This document shows positions 23,546 through 35,341 of a stretch of DNA of 64,000 bases, in pieces (position 1 is the first letter of the stretch; each line of letters starts with the position of its first letter). The translations under genes and the position numbers were made by a program. This DNA is from Anagrus nilaparvatae (taxonomy: Eukaryota; Arthropoda; Insecta; Hymenoptera; Mymaridae): the NCBI GenBank assembly GCA_022575985.1, contig JAKSXM010000263.1, forward strand, positions 14,488,001-14,552,000, read 5' to 3'. The notes beneath the pieces were generated by a model, which ran no database searches, was not told the DNA's origin, and was given only the letters and a program-made list of their open reading frames with translations.

Positions 23546-24143
23546 AATCTTAACAGCTAGTAAGGTGATAATTACAAATTATAAAATTAGAAAATTGTAA
23601 TGTTGAGTAACATTTATATTATACCTAATCCTCAGCTGGAAGTAAACATGTTCCATGCATTTAGGTTGTGTTTACACAAACCGGTTTTAAGTTTTTTTCC
23701 ATGCTTATTGAAAGTGCATTAATCATTAATAAAAAAAAATGCTTTATCAAAAATTAAAATTTTTCCAACTGTTGATACAAAAAAAGAAGGTATAGGTATA
23801 GTTAAAATATTTCTATAATATTTTTTTATAATTTTAAAGCATTTCTCCTTTTATTTTTTGATGAAAAATAACGCTTGTATATTTACAATTATTTTTCGTA
23901 AATTTGCAAAAAAAATTGGTAAATTTTCAATTTCTCGTAAAATTACAAGTCACTTGTAAATTTACGAATTTCTTGAAAATATACGAAAAAAAATTGTAAA
24001 TATACGAATTTTTCGATAATATACTAAAATTCGTAAATTTTCAATTTTTATCGAATATATTCCAATTTTTTGGAATATTTACTAATTTTTTGCAAATAAT
24101 CTATTTTTTTCGTTTATCAAAGAAAGTTACTTTTAACAGTGTA

Positions 24144-24600
24144 GATGAAATCGTGCCTTATAAGTTTGTCAGGTCAAAAAACGGAAAAGTCTCCACATTG
24201 TCCAATTCGTGGAGAAATTGGGTACCCAGGTCATTCCGATGCCTCTAAATGTTTATATTGCCTTGATGTGTGTTGGGATGTATGCTCGAGAAAGTGTATC
24301 CTCAAGATCTCAGAACCTACTTGATGAATAAAAAATCCCTTAGACCACATTTTTTAATCAGATCTAGTTGCATGGTTTTCAATTTCAAGTGATTTCATCA
24401 AGTCCTTGCAGAGAAATGTCCAAAAAACTGATTTCCGATACCAAAAAATAAACTAAATATAGTAATAAATAATTATTTTTATTTTTATTTATATTAAATA
24501 AAAATTAAAATTATTTAAATAAAAATTTTAAGATTTATAAAAATAGTAAATTTATAGATCAACTAGATAAATAAAAAAAAAATTTGGTTCAAAATTTGTT
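24144..24600. other. Spacer, no gene recognised
   Basis: The first 160 bp have mixed base composition and short open frames on the plus strand but no recognisable motif. The remainder is AT-rich. Confidence 0.35.
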
Positions 24601-25159
24601 TCATAATATTATTATTATTATTATTTCCTTTATTTGTATTGTACAAAACTAGTTACACTCTTACATAGTTATTATTATTATAGCTCTAATTAACATATAT
24701 TGTTTAATTTAAATAAATAATTTATATATAAATAAAATTGAGGTAAAATTAGTTAATAAAAATATAAGTACCTAATATGATATAATTTGATATTAATACT
24801 GTTTCAAAAACTAAATAAAATAAATAAATTAACCATAGCAACAATCAGTCAAAAGTCAATCAGTCAATAGTCAATCAGTATGTATTAAAATTTGTCAATA
24901 GAATTTTATTAATCAGTCAACAAATAAATAAATAGGTTAAAATTTGTAAATAAATAATTAAATAACATAATTAATTAATATTAATTTAGTCAAGCTGTTG
25001 TTAAACAGTGTTAGGCATCTAATTTATAAAGATACTGCCTTATTGCTTTTTTAAATAAATTAAATGAGTGCAGGTCACGAATGCAGGTAGGAATTTTGTT
25101 CCAAAAGTTTGAGTACTTTAGCTGAAATGAATTTAGGCCCCAATCAGTTGTAACTGTGG
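24601..25159 (-). pseudogene. Non-LTR retrotransposon 3' fragment
   Basis: Minus-strand codons 25159-25011 read as the C-terminal end of a non-LTR RT (FQLKYSNFWNKIPTCIRDL, then FNLFKKAIRQYLYKLDA) and end at a TAA (25011-25013). The following 400 bp are untranslated and end in an ATT-repeat tail (24606-24626 on the plus strand). It is strongly 5'-truncated and abuts a foldback at 25167. Confidence 0.7.
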
Positions 25160-25166
25160 TAGGGTC

Positions 25167-26553
25167 TACTATCGATCAAAAAAAGATGTGGACCTCTCGT
25201 ATTTTTGAAATATTTTTCAGAAAAATGGTCCCAGAATGTTCGGTTAAAAAAAAAATCTGTTGAAAAATTATCCTTCGATCTCTGTAGAAAATTTTATGAT
25301 TGTAACTTTATTAGGAGGGGAGGGACAGCAATAAATGCATCAAAAAAGTAAGAAAAATAGAATTTTATTTTTTAGATCGTTTTTAAACGTTTAATTAGTG
25401 CCTTAAAAATTATTTTAAATGAACCAAATTTTAACTGCAGGTTCTTTAACTCTTTAAGTTCAGGGGAGCGTTTGAATTTTCAAAAAATATTAACAATTAA
25501 TTTGTTTATAACAATTTAAGCTAAAATAACTTCTGTTTATCGTAGAAACGTAATTCTTTTTTTAAATGACAGGTAATTATGCCTGGATTACAATTTTAGA
25601 ATTTGGTCAACGTCAGAATATTGGTTTGATAACAGTATCCAAAGAACGAGTGAATTTTTATTAATAGAATGCTAATAAATAAGCCCCATTGTTCATTAAT
25701 AACCTGATGAATAAAAAAATTTATGGTCTAAGCACCCGTAGATATCCTTGAATTTTTTTACGAATTAAGGTAAGCGTAACAGATATGGAACCTGCAACAT
25801 CAACAGGAAAAACCGAGGGAAAACTTCTATTTAAGCAAGATTTAAGGCATATATGCCCTTTTCAGAGTTTTCTTGCAAATTAAGGTCTTAATTAATATTA
25901 AAAATGCGTTTGTCTTGATCATAATATGTATTCAATAATGCCTACGCTTACCTTGTTTCTTTAAAAAATATAAAGATATTGGCAGGTGTTTAGGTCATAA
26001 ACTTTTTTATTCATCAGTTTATTAATGAACAATGGGGCTTATTTATTAACATTCTATTCATAAAAATTCACTCGTTTTTTGGATACTGTTATCAAACCAA
26101 TATTCTGACGTTGACCAAATTCTAAAATTGTAATCCAGGCATGATTACCTGTCATTTAAAAAAAGAATTACGTTTCTACGATAAGCAGAAGCGATTTTAG
26201 CTTAAATTGTTATAAACAATTTATTTGTTAATATTTTTTGAAAATTCCAACGCTCCCCTGAAGTTAAAGGGTTAAAGAACCTGCAGTTAAAATTTGTTTA
26301 ATTTAAAATAATTTTTAATGCATCAATTAAACGTTTAAAAACGGCATAAAAAATAAAAATTTTTTTTTCTTACTTTTTTTATGCATTTATTGCTGTCCCT
26401 CCCCTCCTAATAAAGTTACAATCATAAATTTTTTTACACAGATCGAAGGATAATTTTTCAACAGATTTTTTTTTACCCGAACATTCTGGGACCATTTTTC
26501 TGGTTAATATTTCAAAAATACGAGAGGTCCACATCTTTTTTTGATCGATAGTA
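25167..26553. mobile_element. 1.39-kb foldback, TACTATCGATC ends
   Basis: The ends are exact inverted copies (TACTATCGATCAAAAAAAGA). The arms match from both ends to about 25780 and 25930, leaving a short loop. Landmarks such as GAGGGGAGGGACAGCAATAA appear inverted as TTATTGCTGTCCCTCCCCTC. There is no coding potential. It sits next to a truncated retrotransposon end, possibly inserted into it. Confidence 0.8.
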
Positions 26554-29002
26554 AGTCTTTACGAGGACCACGAATATAGTTGTGTCACCTCCAACTTGGC
26601 TAAATTTCATTCTGATGTCAATTAATCACAAAAATACTGATTCCTGGTGCCAAAAAATGAACATAAAAACCCTAAAAAAAGTAAATATCAGAAACAACTA
26701 GATGAATAAAAATACATATGCAAACTTAAAATATTACTTGAAAGGATAACTTACCAAATGTATTTTTTATTTCATGATATAAATACGCTTATATTTCTGC
26801 CCTCCAAACTATACTAAAATCTCCCACTTTTTTTCTCTTAATTTTGCTAATTTTCATTTAATGTGTTATTACTTTTTAATCACGCAGTACTTATGCAAAA
26901 AGAACAAATTCAAAACTCAAATTTAAACTTCCGTGTATATATTTATCAAGTACATATTAATATTTTATATTAAATGTAGTTTACAAATTATTTTATGAAA
27001 AAAATTTATTTTAATATAATAAATTATTACTTAATAAATAAATATGAAGTTATAAATTAAAGAATAATATTAAATTTGTGTTTTTACTTACTATAACCTT
27101 AATGTGCACGCTTTGTATAATAAACAAACAATATTGCGTCCTTTCTGCTAAAACTGCGTTATAAAATTTTCTTCATTTAATTACCCGAAATTCCGCACAT
27201 ATACCTCATATTCAAAAAGTACCAATACCTTTTTTAAGCTTTAAACTTTCAGTTTATCACTATCTGCATTGGGGAATTCGTGATTTGATGGAAAAAACAA
27301 TTAACTTCGTGAATTCTCCCCATAAGACTAATGCAATATTTATTTATCTTTGTACCCTTATATCTCAAAATTTTGCATGACAATCGACTATAAGACCCAT
27401 ACCATTGGATTCCTAAGGCTTTTCTCTAACAACCTGTATATGTCTTAGTTAGGGAATTCATTGGTCAGAGTGTCCTTAAAATACCAGCTTCAGCCAAACG
27501 TAAAAACAAATTTATAGAATATCAAATATTGTCAGGATTACGTAGAAGAAAAGAATATTTCGGAGCATTTGAAAATGATAGGATTTAATTTAAAATTCTT
27601 AAATAAACAAATTTTTTGAAATTTTAAAATTTGGAATTTTTATTTTTGGATATTTTAGATTTTGTATATTCTGGTTTGGATATTTTGTCTTGGATAAAAA
27701 GCCTTTTTTATAATTCTTTGAGATTTTTTTAAAGTATATTGTAAATTTTCAAACGCTGTCTGCACTCACTCGTTACAACTACATGGTCAGTCAAAAAAAA
27801 TCTTTATGTCTTAGACTTTTAGTAGCTTCTATTTAAATATTTTTTCCCTTATTCAACAAATCATCGTACTTGGGTTGGATTTCCCGTCTATTTTCCTACT
27901 TTTATTTAAAAAATTATACTTAACTCGTTATAAAAAAATTTACTATGCTGAATACGATTATTGCAAACCTTTGCATTTGGATAGAAATAAACTTTTTTTA
28001 TAACTTCACATTAGTAATGTAATATTGAAATAGTACAAATGTGGTATATATTATAGAAACGCATAAACGAGAATAGCGTGATGTACTTCATCATTGTAGA
28101 GCACTTGATAACAACTCGAAGTGAAAGAAGCTCAGCGCAATGTACTAGTGTCACATCTGACACTTAAGTACTTACCCTTTTGTAAAATGATCGATCCTAT
28201 GTGTATAAAATAGGAAAAGAGGGACAAGTGTACTTGAAACCCAGACTTTTTTCTAGGGTACCGCTATATACTTTTTAAATAATATTTACTTATAACTAAT
28301 AATATAAATTAATTTTAAAAAAATATCACAAATAATGTGCAAAATCACTTATGCATAATAATAAAAATAAAAGAAATAGCGAAGAATCCAGATATTTAAT
28401 ATAAATATAATAAAAGAATGTATATATTTGCGTGATATCACCTGAATACATATGTTAACAAATAAAAAGGGTTAAATGAGCATGTATTTATAACAGAAGG
28501 AAATAAAAGGCAAGAATCAGAGAATGAGGCTTTTAAGATACTTCACTTGACTAGTACTATATTTAAAAACATTGATAAGAAAATTCTTAGTTAATTTTAA
28601 AAACAAGATCATAAATTGATTTTAAATTTAACAGAAATGAAATGCAGGCTACAAACTCTTGTATTTCTTATAAAGGGCTCATTCAAGACGACTCGCATTA
28701 AAACATGAATCCATTTTTCTTACCTTTCTAATCTTAGATTATTAAATTCTAAGGTTCACAGTACTTTTAATAAAAGGATTAATAGCTATTTATTAAACAA
28801 GGGATAAAATATTGGTTTTGGCTTTGCATGCAGTTGTATGCACGAGGGAGCGTAATGAGCGAGTGCAGACAGCATTCAAAAGTCGAACCCCATATTTTGT
28901 CCCGTGTTCAAAACAATAGTTTTACATAGAATGGGCAAAAAAGCCGCCTCCCTAGGGCAGAAAATAGGCTTTTTTGCCCTAGATATGTAATAGTATTTTA
29001 AG
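26554..29002. other. 2.4 kb without recognised gene
   Basis: AT-rich with no long open frame. One inverted pair is visible: GCTGTCTGCACTCACTCG (27757-27774) and CGAGTGCAGACAGC (28860-28873), which could bound an old ~1.1-kb foldback. Nothing else is supported. Confidence 0.4.
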
Positions 29003-29118
29003 TATCAAGGGCGTAAAGGTTTCGGCACTAGCGTGAACACATATCACTCGTGCCCGGCTTCGCCGAGCACTCGGGCTAGTGCTCACGCTAGTGCCGAAAC
29101 TTTTACGCCCTTGATACT
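29003..29118. repeat. GC-rich perfect-type palindrome
   Basis: AAGTATCAAGGGCGTAAAGG at the left end is repeated inverted at the right end (CTTTTACGCCCTTGATACTT), with GGCACTAGCGTGA paired further in and the loop GCCCGGCTTCGCCGAGC. It is followed by AATATACTATT, like the repeats at 22.5 and 61.4 kb. Confidence 0.85.
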
Positions 29119-29131
29119 TAATATACTATTG

Positions 29132-31255
29132 GAGTAATTCTTAGTGAAACTTTACTAATGGAAAGGTAAAAATCGGGGATTTGAAAAAAACTAATTGGGT
29201 TGGGTTTGGTATACGTTCATATGATACCATATCAAATTTTAAGGTTTTAGGTTCAAAGGGTACAAAATAGCGGCTATTTTTCGGTCTTATATGGTTTTTA
29301 AAAAAAATGATTTTTAAAAATGACAATTTTCGATTTCATTTTTTCTACGCTCTGTATAAAGCTGAAGAATGGTTTTCTTGACTATGTCTTATGTAAAATT
29401 TCCCGCTGAATCCGAATCTGCTACCAGTTTTTCAAAAAAACGCCAAGGAAAACCGGAAAATTGGAAAAACTAAGAAAACTCATTTTTTTTCAAACGCAGA
29501 TTTTTCATACAGTCGTAACTTTTTTTTTTTCCTAACCGGTCTTAAAATTTTTGTTTTTGTATGTACTTTTTACTAAAAAAAAAATTTTTTTAGAGTATTT
29601 GCCTTTTAAGTACTTAAAAATCCATTTCAATATTTTCCATTTTCACGAAATTTTTCATTTTCAATTTTCCGGATTTCCTTGTCACCGAATGAAAATTTTG
29701 ACCAAATTTTCGGATTCCTCGAGAAATTTTACTAAAGACCCCCTTTTTGGGAAAGTTTTGGATGTTTCCATAACGCTATAGAAATAAAAAAAATAGCAAA
29801 ATACTGAATAATTACAAAATACGACAATGTTATAAAATAGGGTTTTTTCGTAATCTTTAATTCAAAGCTGCAACATCGCCAGTTAACCAAAATACTTCCA
29901 ATTGGTCTCATTTTTTTCGTATAAGTGTCACCTTTCAATTCTCGTACACTGCAATTTTTTTTAATTAATTCTCTCACAACGATAGTCAATAAACCAAACG
30001 CCTATTTTTACCCCAAAATGACCAATTTTTAAATTGCTGCCAAAATTCTAATTTTTGATAGAAATGGGTTCTGTAGGCCTTGAAAATTTTCTACAAGCAC
30101 TAAGTTTCCAAAAAATGTTTACTCTTCTTTTTTCATTAAATAGTTTCTAAGATATCCCCTTTTTAAAGATAAAGATTAAAATTGACTTTTTTACAAAAAC
30201 CCTAAAAATGGGACTCTGACTTTAAATGATCATATCTGCGAAACAAATAACTATAAAAAAATGAGTAAACATTTTTTGAAAATTTAGTGCTTGTAGAAAA
30301 TTTTCAAGGCCTACAGAACCCATTTCTATTAAAAATTAGAATTTTGGCAGCAATTTAAAAATTGGTCATTTTGGGGTAAAAATAGGCGTTTGGTTTATTG
30401 ACTATCGTTGTGAGAGAATTAATTAAAAAAAATTGCAGTGTACGAGAATTGAAAGGTGACACTTATACGAAAAAAATGAGACCAATTGGAAGTATTTTGG
30501 TTAACTGGCGAGGTTGCAGCTTTGAATTAAAGTTTACGAAAAAACCCTATTTTATAACATTGTCGTATTTTGTAGTTATTCAGTATTTTGCTATTTCTTT
30601 TATTTCTATAGCGTTATGGAAACATCCAAAACTTTCCAAAAAAGGGGGCCTTTAGTAAAATTTCTCGAGGAATCCGAAAATTTGGTCAAAATTTTCATTC
30701 AGTGACAAGGAAATCCGGAAAATTGAAAATGAAAAATTTCGTGAAAATGGAAAATATTGAAATGGATTTTTAAGTACTTAAAAGGCAAATACTCTGAAAA
30801 ATTTTTTTTTTAGTAAAAAGTACATACAAAAACAAAAATTTTAAGACCGGTTAGGTAAAAATAAAAGGTTACGACTGTATGAAAAATCTGCGTTTGAAAA
30901 AAAATGAGTTTTCTTAGTTATTCCAATTTTCCGGTTTTCCTTGGCGTTTTTTTGAAAAACTGGTAGCAGATTCGGATTCAGCGGGAAATTTTACATAAGA
31001 CATAGTCAAGAAAACCATTCTTCAGCTTTATACAGAGCGTAGAAAAAATGAAATCGAAAATTGTCATTTTTAAAAATCATTTTTTTTAAAAACCATATAA
31101 GACCGAAAAATAGCCGCCATTTTGTACCCTTTGAACCTAAAACCTTAAAATTTGATATGGTATCATATGAACGTATACCAAACCCAACCCAATTAGTTTT
31201 TTTCAAATCCCCGACTTTTACCTTTCCATTAGTAAAGTTTCACTAAGAATTACTC
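29132..31255. mobile_element. 2,124-bp near-perfect palindromic transposon
   Basis: Termini are GAGTAATTCTTAGTGAAACT and its exact complement, flanked on both sides by ATTG (29128-29131, 31256-31259). Mirror-related positions always sum to 60,387, so the ~1-kb arms differ by substitutions but show no net insertion or deletion. Symmetry weakens only in the central ~130 bp (about 30130-30255). The arms contain mirror-image short open frames, which are non-coding by-products of the symmetry. A non-autonomous foldback transposon is the best call. Confidence 0.9.
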
Positions 31256-33117
31256 ATTGATATTTTCCACATTTGCTATTTACATGAAAACTTTGAAAAT
31301 TTTATGATTTTTTTTGCATCTTCCATACCTCCATAACTTTTGAATTCAAATATTTCACAACTAAAGGGTATTTTCTATTGCCTAGTAAGCTATTAACTAC
31401 AAAATTATCTGATAATTTAATTGATAATATTTAAAAAAAGTAAACTTATAACAAAAACAAGATTTCAATCCAAAAATATACATAACCTACAACTTTTACA
31501 CCTCCTTTTTTAATTTTTTTAAAGTAAACACGAAACAAATAATTAAAAATATTTATTATTCTCAAAATAAACTTTTATTTATTAATAATTGGGCTTTCTC
31601 ACGGTATTCAGGTTTTTGGATATTCTAAAAATATTCAAAAGAATATTCGATACGTATTTTTTTATTTTTAATAAAAACGATTTTTAACGAAGATATAGCG
31701 ATTTTAAAACGTTAAAACTGGTAGTGGGGGGTAGCGACGCCATATTGCTAAAAACGCTCCATATAACTCTGTATAAGTTTCTGACGGCACTTAGCTAATT
31801 CAAAAATTAAATCTATTATTTCTCGGGTTATACTTTGTTTAAATTAAAAATAAAAAAATACGTTTCAAATATTTTAAAGCCATCTTCAAAACCAACCAAA
31901 TAGAATTTTAAATTTTTATCATGATAAAACCCAATTATATTTACTTTTTAATGTCTCTTTATATACTACATTACTCCTAGCGAATCTCCCATAATAATTT
32001 TTTTTATGGTTCCGGCATAAAATTTTGATTTTTTAAACAACTGTTTAATCTTGTAAGAACACGGAGAGTCCTCTCCTTCCTATAGCGGCTTGAAAAAAAA
32101 TTACGCTAAAGTTTCCTGAGCCCTTTCCCTGGCTACGTATTTGAGACTCAATAAAAAGGTCAAATTTGGTATACATTAACATTGCAGGCCCAACTACCCA
32201 AAAAGAATTTTGTTAATTTTAAAAATATTTTAAACGATATTTTTTCAGTGTACACGAACCAGTGCTGATAAAATTTTTGGATTCACTTAACATTGCTGGT
32301 GCCTTGACTAAATGATTGTCAAGTATTTTATTTTAAATAAATGAATATATTAAATAAATGAAGTAAAATAAAATAAATAAATTTATTCTTTTTAATACTT
32401 TTTAATGCTTTACAAAATCCTTGATTATACAATAAATAGAATTTAAAGATATAAACTTAAGCAACAAAAATCTTAATTCAGTACGAATTCGCCACGAATT
32501 CGAGGCGAATTCAAAACTATTATTATTAGCTACTTCGTTACGAATTAGTCAAATTCAATTTTACGAATTGTCACGAATTCCTACGAATTCGTTCGGATTA
32601 TTGGGAGCGAAGTCAACTAACCATGTTTTGTACATTTTTATGGCTACATTAGGGTTTTTTCCGAGGTTTTCTCAAGGTGTATAATCCTTTCATCCAAGTC
32701 TTGAATGTCACCCTTTATCTCATTGATTAAATTTTTGTTTGTACAAATAAACAAATATAGCATCAACAATACGTAGAACAAGATTTCAACTTTAAGAAAA
32801 CCGAGATCAGAATATTAGCGAGCGCTATTCACTGGTCATTTTTGTCTTTGTCAACCCGTGGCAGTTTTCAGAACCCCAAAAATAAAGAATAACGAATATT
32901 AAGATAATATTAAACTATCAACATTTTTTGATGCAGAATAATAAAAAAGAGGTTAAAAAACATAAAAAATATCAAAACTAATAAATAACATTGCAGACTA
33001 GATACAATATCAGAATTAATTATTCATAAAATAATAAAAATTTGCATGAAATGCAAGATATTATAGAATAAATTTCTTAAATATTCTATTTTATACTTTG
33101 ATGTATTCTAATTTTAC
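31256..33117. other. 1.9 kb without recognised gene
   Basis: AT-rich. A weak inverted pair (GATACGTATTTTTTTA near 31650, TAAAAAAATACGT near 31853) surrounds a slightly GC-richer core. At 32485-32600 ACGAATTC/GCGAATTC words recur at least five times. No open frame is convincing. Confidence 0.35.
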
Positions 33118-35341
33118 AAAGGGGGGGGGGGGGTAAATATTCGGCAAAATCTGCTCTGGAGAGAAGCGACTTGAGATTCTCAGGAAATGGTGCTTTTTTG
33201 GTGACAAAAAACCTCCCGAAGTCGGTTTTTAATTTTGATAACCGGTTTTGACGATATTGGCCAAAGTGTGCTCCATTTAAATAACATATTGGAAACGTGG
33301 TTTTTTGAAAATAGCGCGAAAATTTGGGGGGGCTACACTTTTCTAACATATACTAATCGACTTAAATATCAATTACCTTCAATATCTATATGATAAATTG
33401 AGGGGCAGTTCGTGTGCTCATACTTTTTAAAGCTGTTTTCTGAGCGGAATTTTTAGTTTTTAATTTTTAAAAATTCATCACGCCAAATAGAAACAATCGA
33501 TTTGGACGTGCAAGGTCTCAAAAATTTTGTCAAAGGGTCTACTTTTTTGTGGTTTGTTTATTTTTGCCTCAATTTTGCATAACATAACCTAAAATTGCAA
33601 AAAACGACGAAAAACCCTAAAAAATGGCAGATATAAATTTTTTGAAAAAACAGGAATAAACTACATGCAAAATCACAATTTTTTAGAAAAAGATTTTCCT
33701 ATTTTTTGCTAAAAATCACTGCTTTATCGACAGCGCAAAGTAAAAAATCTTCCTGTTTCTAACTTTGGGCTTACGCAGCTAAAACTTTTTAAATGGAACC
33801 CCCCAATTTTTTTTTTCTAGAAGTTACACATTTTGCATGTGCTTTCACGTGAAAAAAGTTTTTTTTTGATTTGGGACATCCTACCCTCCAAAACTTTAAT
33901 TTTCGTTAAAAATAAATGTTTTTTTTCGAGTTTTACTCCAGCCAAAATACGGGTTTGGTTGTATTTTCACTGGCAAACACGAGATTTGCTCTGTTATAGG
34001 TTTTTTGGGTCGTTGAAGACCAAAATCGGGGTCACTTCGTAAACAAAGTGGGGGCTTCACCCTTAAATTTGCAAAAACTACCCCCAAAAAGGGGTTTTCT
34101 TAAAACATATTTGCATTTTGTGCGCTCAGATTTGCACCATACGGGTTTTGTGAGTCACTGATTAAGAATTTCGACTTTTTTTTCATAAATAATCAATATT
34201 TTACCCTTAAAGTAGCTAAAACTACCCCTAACATAGCTAAAATTACCCCTAAAATGGGTGTTTTTGCTATTTTCGTCATTTTAGCATCCAGGATATACCC
34301 ATAATTCGACGCTTCCTAATAGCAGGGTCCTTATCCGCGCTGTCTTACAGTACTGTCCTTATACATATTTTAAGATAGAACTGTCCTTATCCGCGCGGCG
34401 CAAAAGACAGTCGCTATTGGGAAGCGCCCTAAAAAATTTTAATATACGTTACTAATACTTACCGCGCTTGGAGTCGTTGCCATTCTTTAGGGGAATAAAT
34501 TTAAGAATAGAATACATAATTAGGTACAGATTTTTTAATCATTTAACTAATATAATGAACAAATTTTTATTTCTTTTTATAATTTTTTATTTATTTATTT
34601 ATTTATTTACTGTGTAACTTTTATTTCTTTTTATATTTTAAACCTTAAAAATAATAAATATATTGAATACTGAATGATAATTAAAATAAAATAATTAAAA
34701 AAAAAGTTTTATATTTATTTATAATCAGACATAAGAATTTTTTTATTTCTTTTATGGTATACAGTGAATTAAATATTAAATAAAAAAACTTATTATTGTT
34801 AGTTTAAAATTAAACCAAAATTTCCATGGACTTTTTAAAATTATGATTAGCAATAAAAAACAGAGCATTTATTTTTTTTTTAGATTAAAATGAAGCAAAA
34901 TTTTTACTTATAACTTATACCTGGAAAAATAAAAATATCATAAAGCATTTTCTTACAATTATGATAAACAACAATAATTTTATAAACATAAAAGTTTAAT
35001 AAAACTGTTCTTAAAACACTTTTTTTTAACTTAAATTTTAACATTTAACCTTTTTTTTACACCTGCATTAAATTTGGCTATCAATTGTTTATTATGATTG
35101 TAATTTGTTAGCAAATTTAATGTAAATAGGGACATTTTCCAAAATTGGCTTTTATTCTTTGTTAACCCTTTTTTTTATTTTTTTTGGAGGTTTCGCAACT
35201 GTTTTTTTCTTGATATCATTTTTTTCTGAGCATTCTTTATGCATATCTTTTGAATTTTTTGTATATAATTTACGTTTTATTGGCTTTGTTACAGTATCAT
35301 CTTGCGTATTTATATTTTTTTTTTCGATTAAATGTCTACAT
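33118..35341. repeat. Left terminal inverted repeat
   Basis: 2,224 bp. Matches the complement of 45996-48492. From outside in: a G tract, a ~1-kb mixed-sequence part, modules with ACCCCTAAAA and ATAAATAATCAATATTTTACC (34000-34270), a GC-richer block containing CCTTATCCGCGC twice (34328-34400), an AT-rich kilobase, and the 3' end of the transposase coding region (35152-35341). Confidence 0.85.

Larger units (their letters stand above)
23103..23690. mobile_element. G-rich dispersed repeat, long version
   Basis: Inserted in the right arm of the 16.2-24.1-kb foldback. It starts TTAACATGGAACATGTTTAT and ends GTTTACACAAACCGGTTTTA, the same termini as 20867-21055. Inside are two tandem arrays, a 28-bp G-rich one and a second of about 28-30 bp. 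No coding capacity. Confidence 0.65.
16235..24141. mobile_element. Composite foldback, TA-flanked, CACTGTTAAAAG ends
   Basis: The termini are inverted copies beginning CACTGTTAAAAGTAACTTTC, with TA directly outside each end (16233-16234 and 24142-24143), as in Tc1/mariner-type insertions. The inverted arms pair 16235-16685 with 23692-24141, and further inward 18722-18930 with 22870-23065, showing that both arms took later insertions (16686-18721 on the left, 23100-23690 on the right). No transposase is seen inside. The interior 19.0-22.8 kb holds other repeats listed separately. Confidence 0.75.

Noticed and set aside
29732..30655. Mirror-image 85-residue open frames on opposite strands (29732-29989 and 30398-30655)
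   Set aside because: They are the same sequence seen twice because of the palindrome; no domain, no start context, and surrounding sequence is non-coding.
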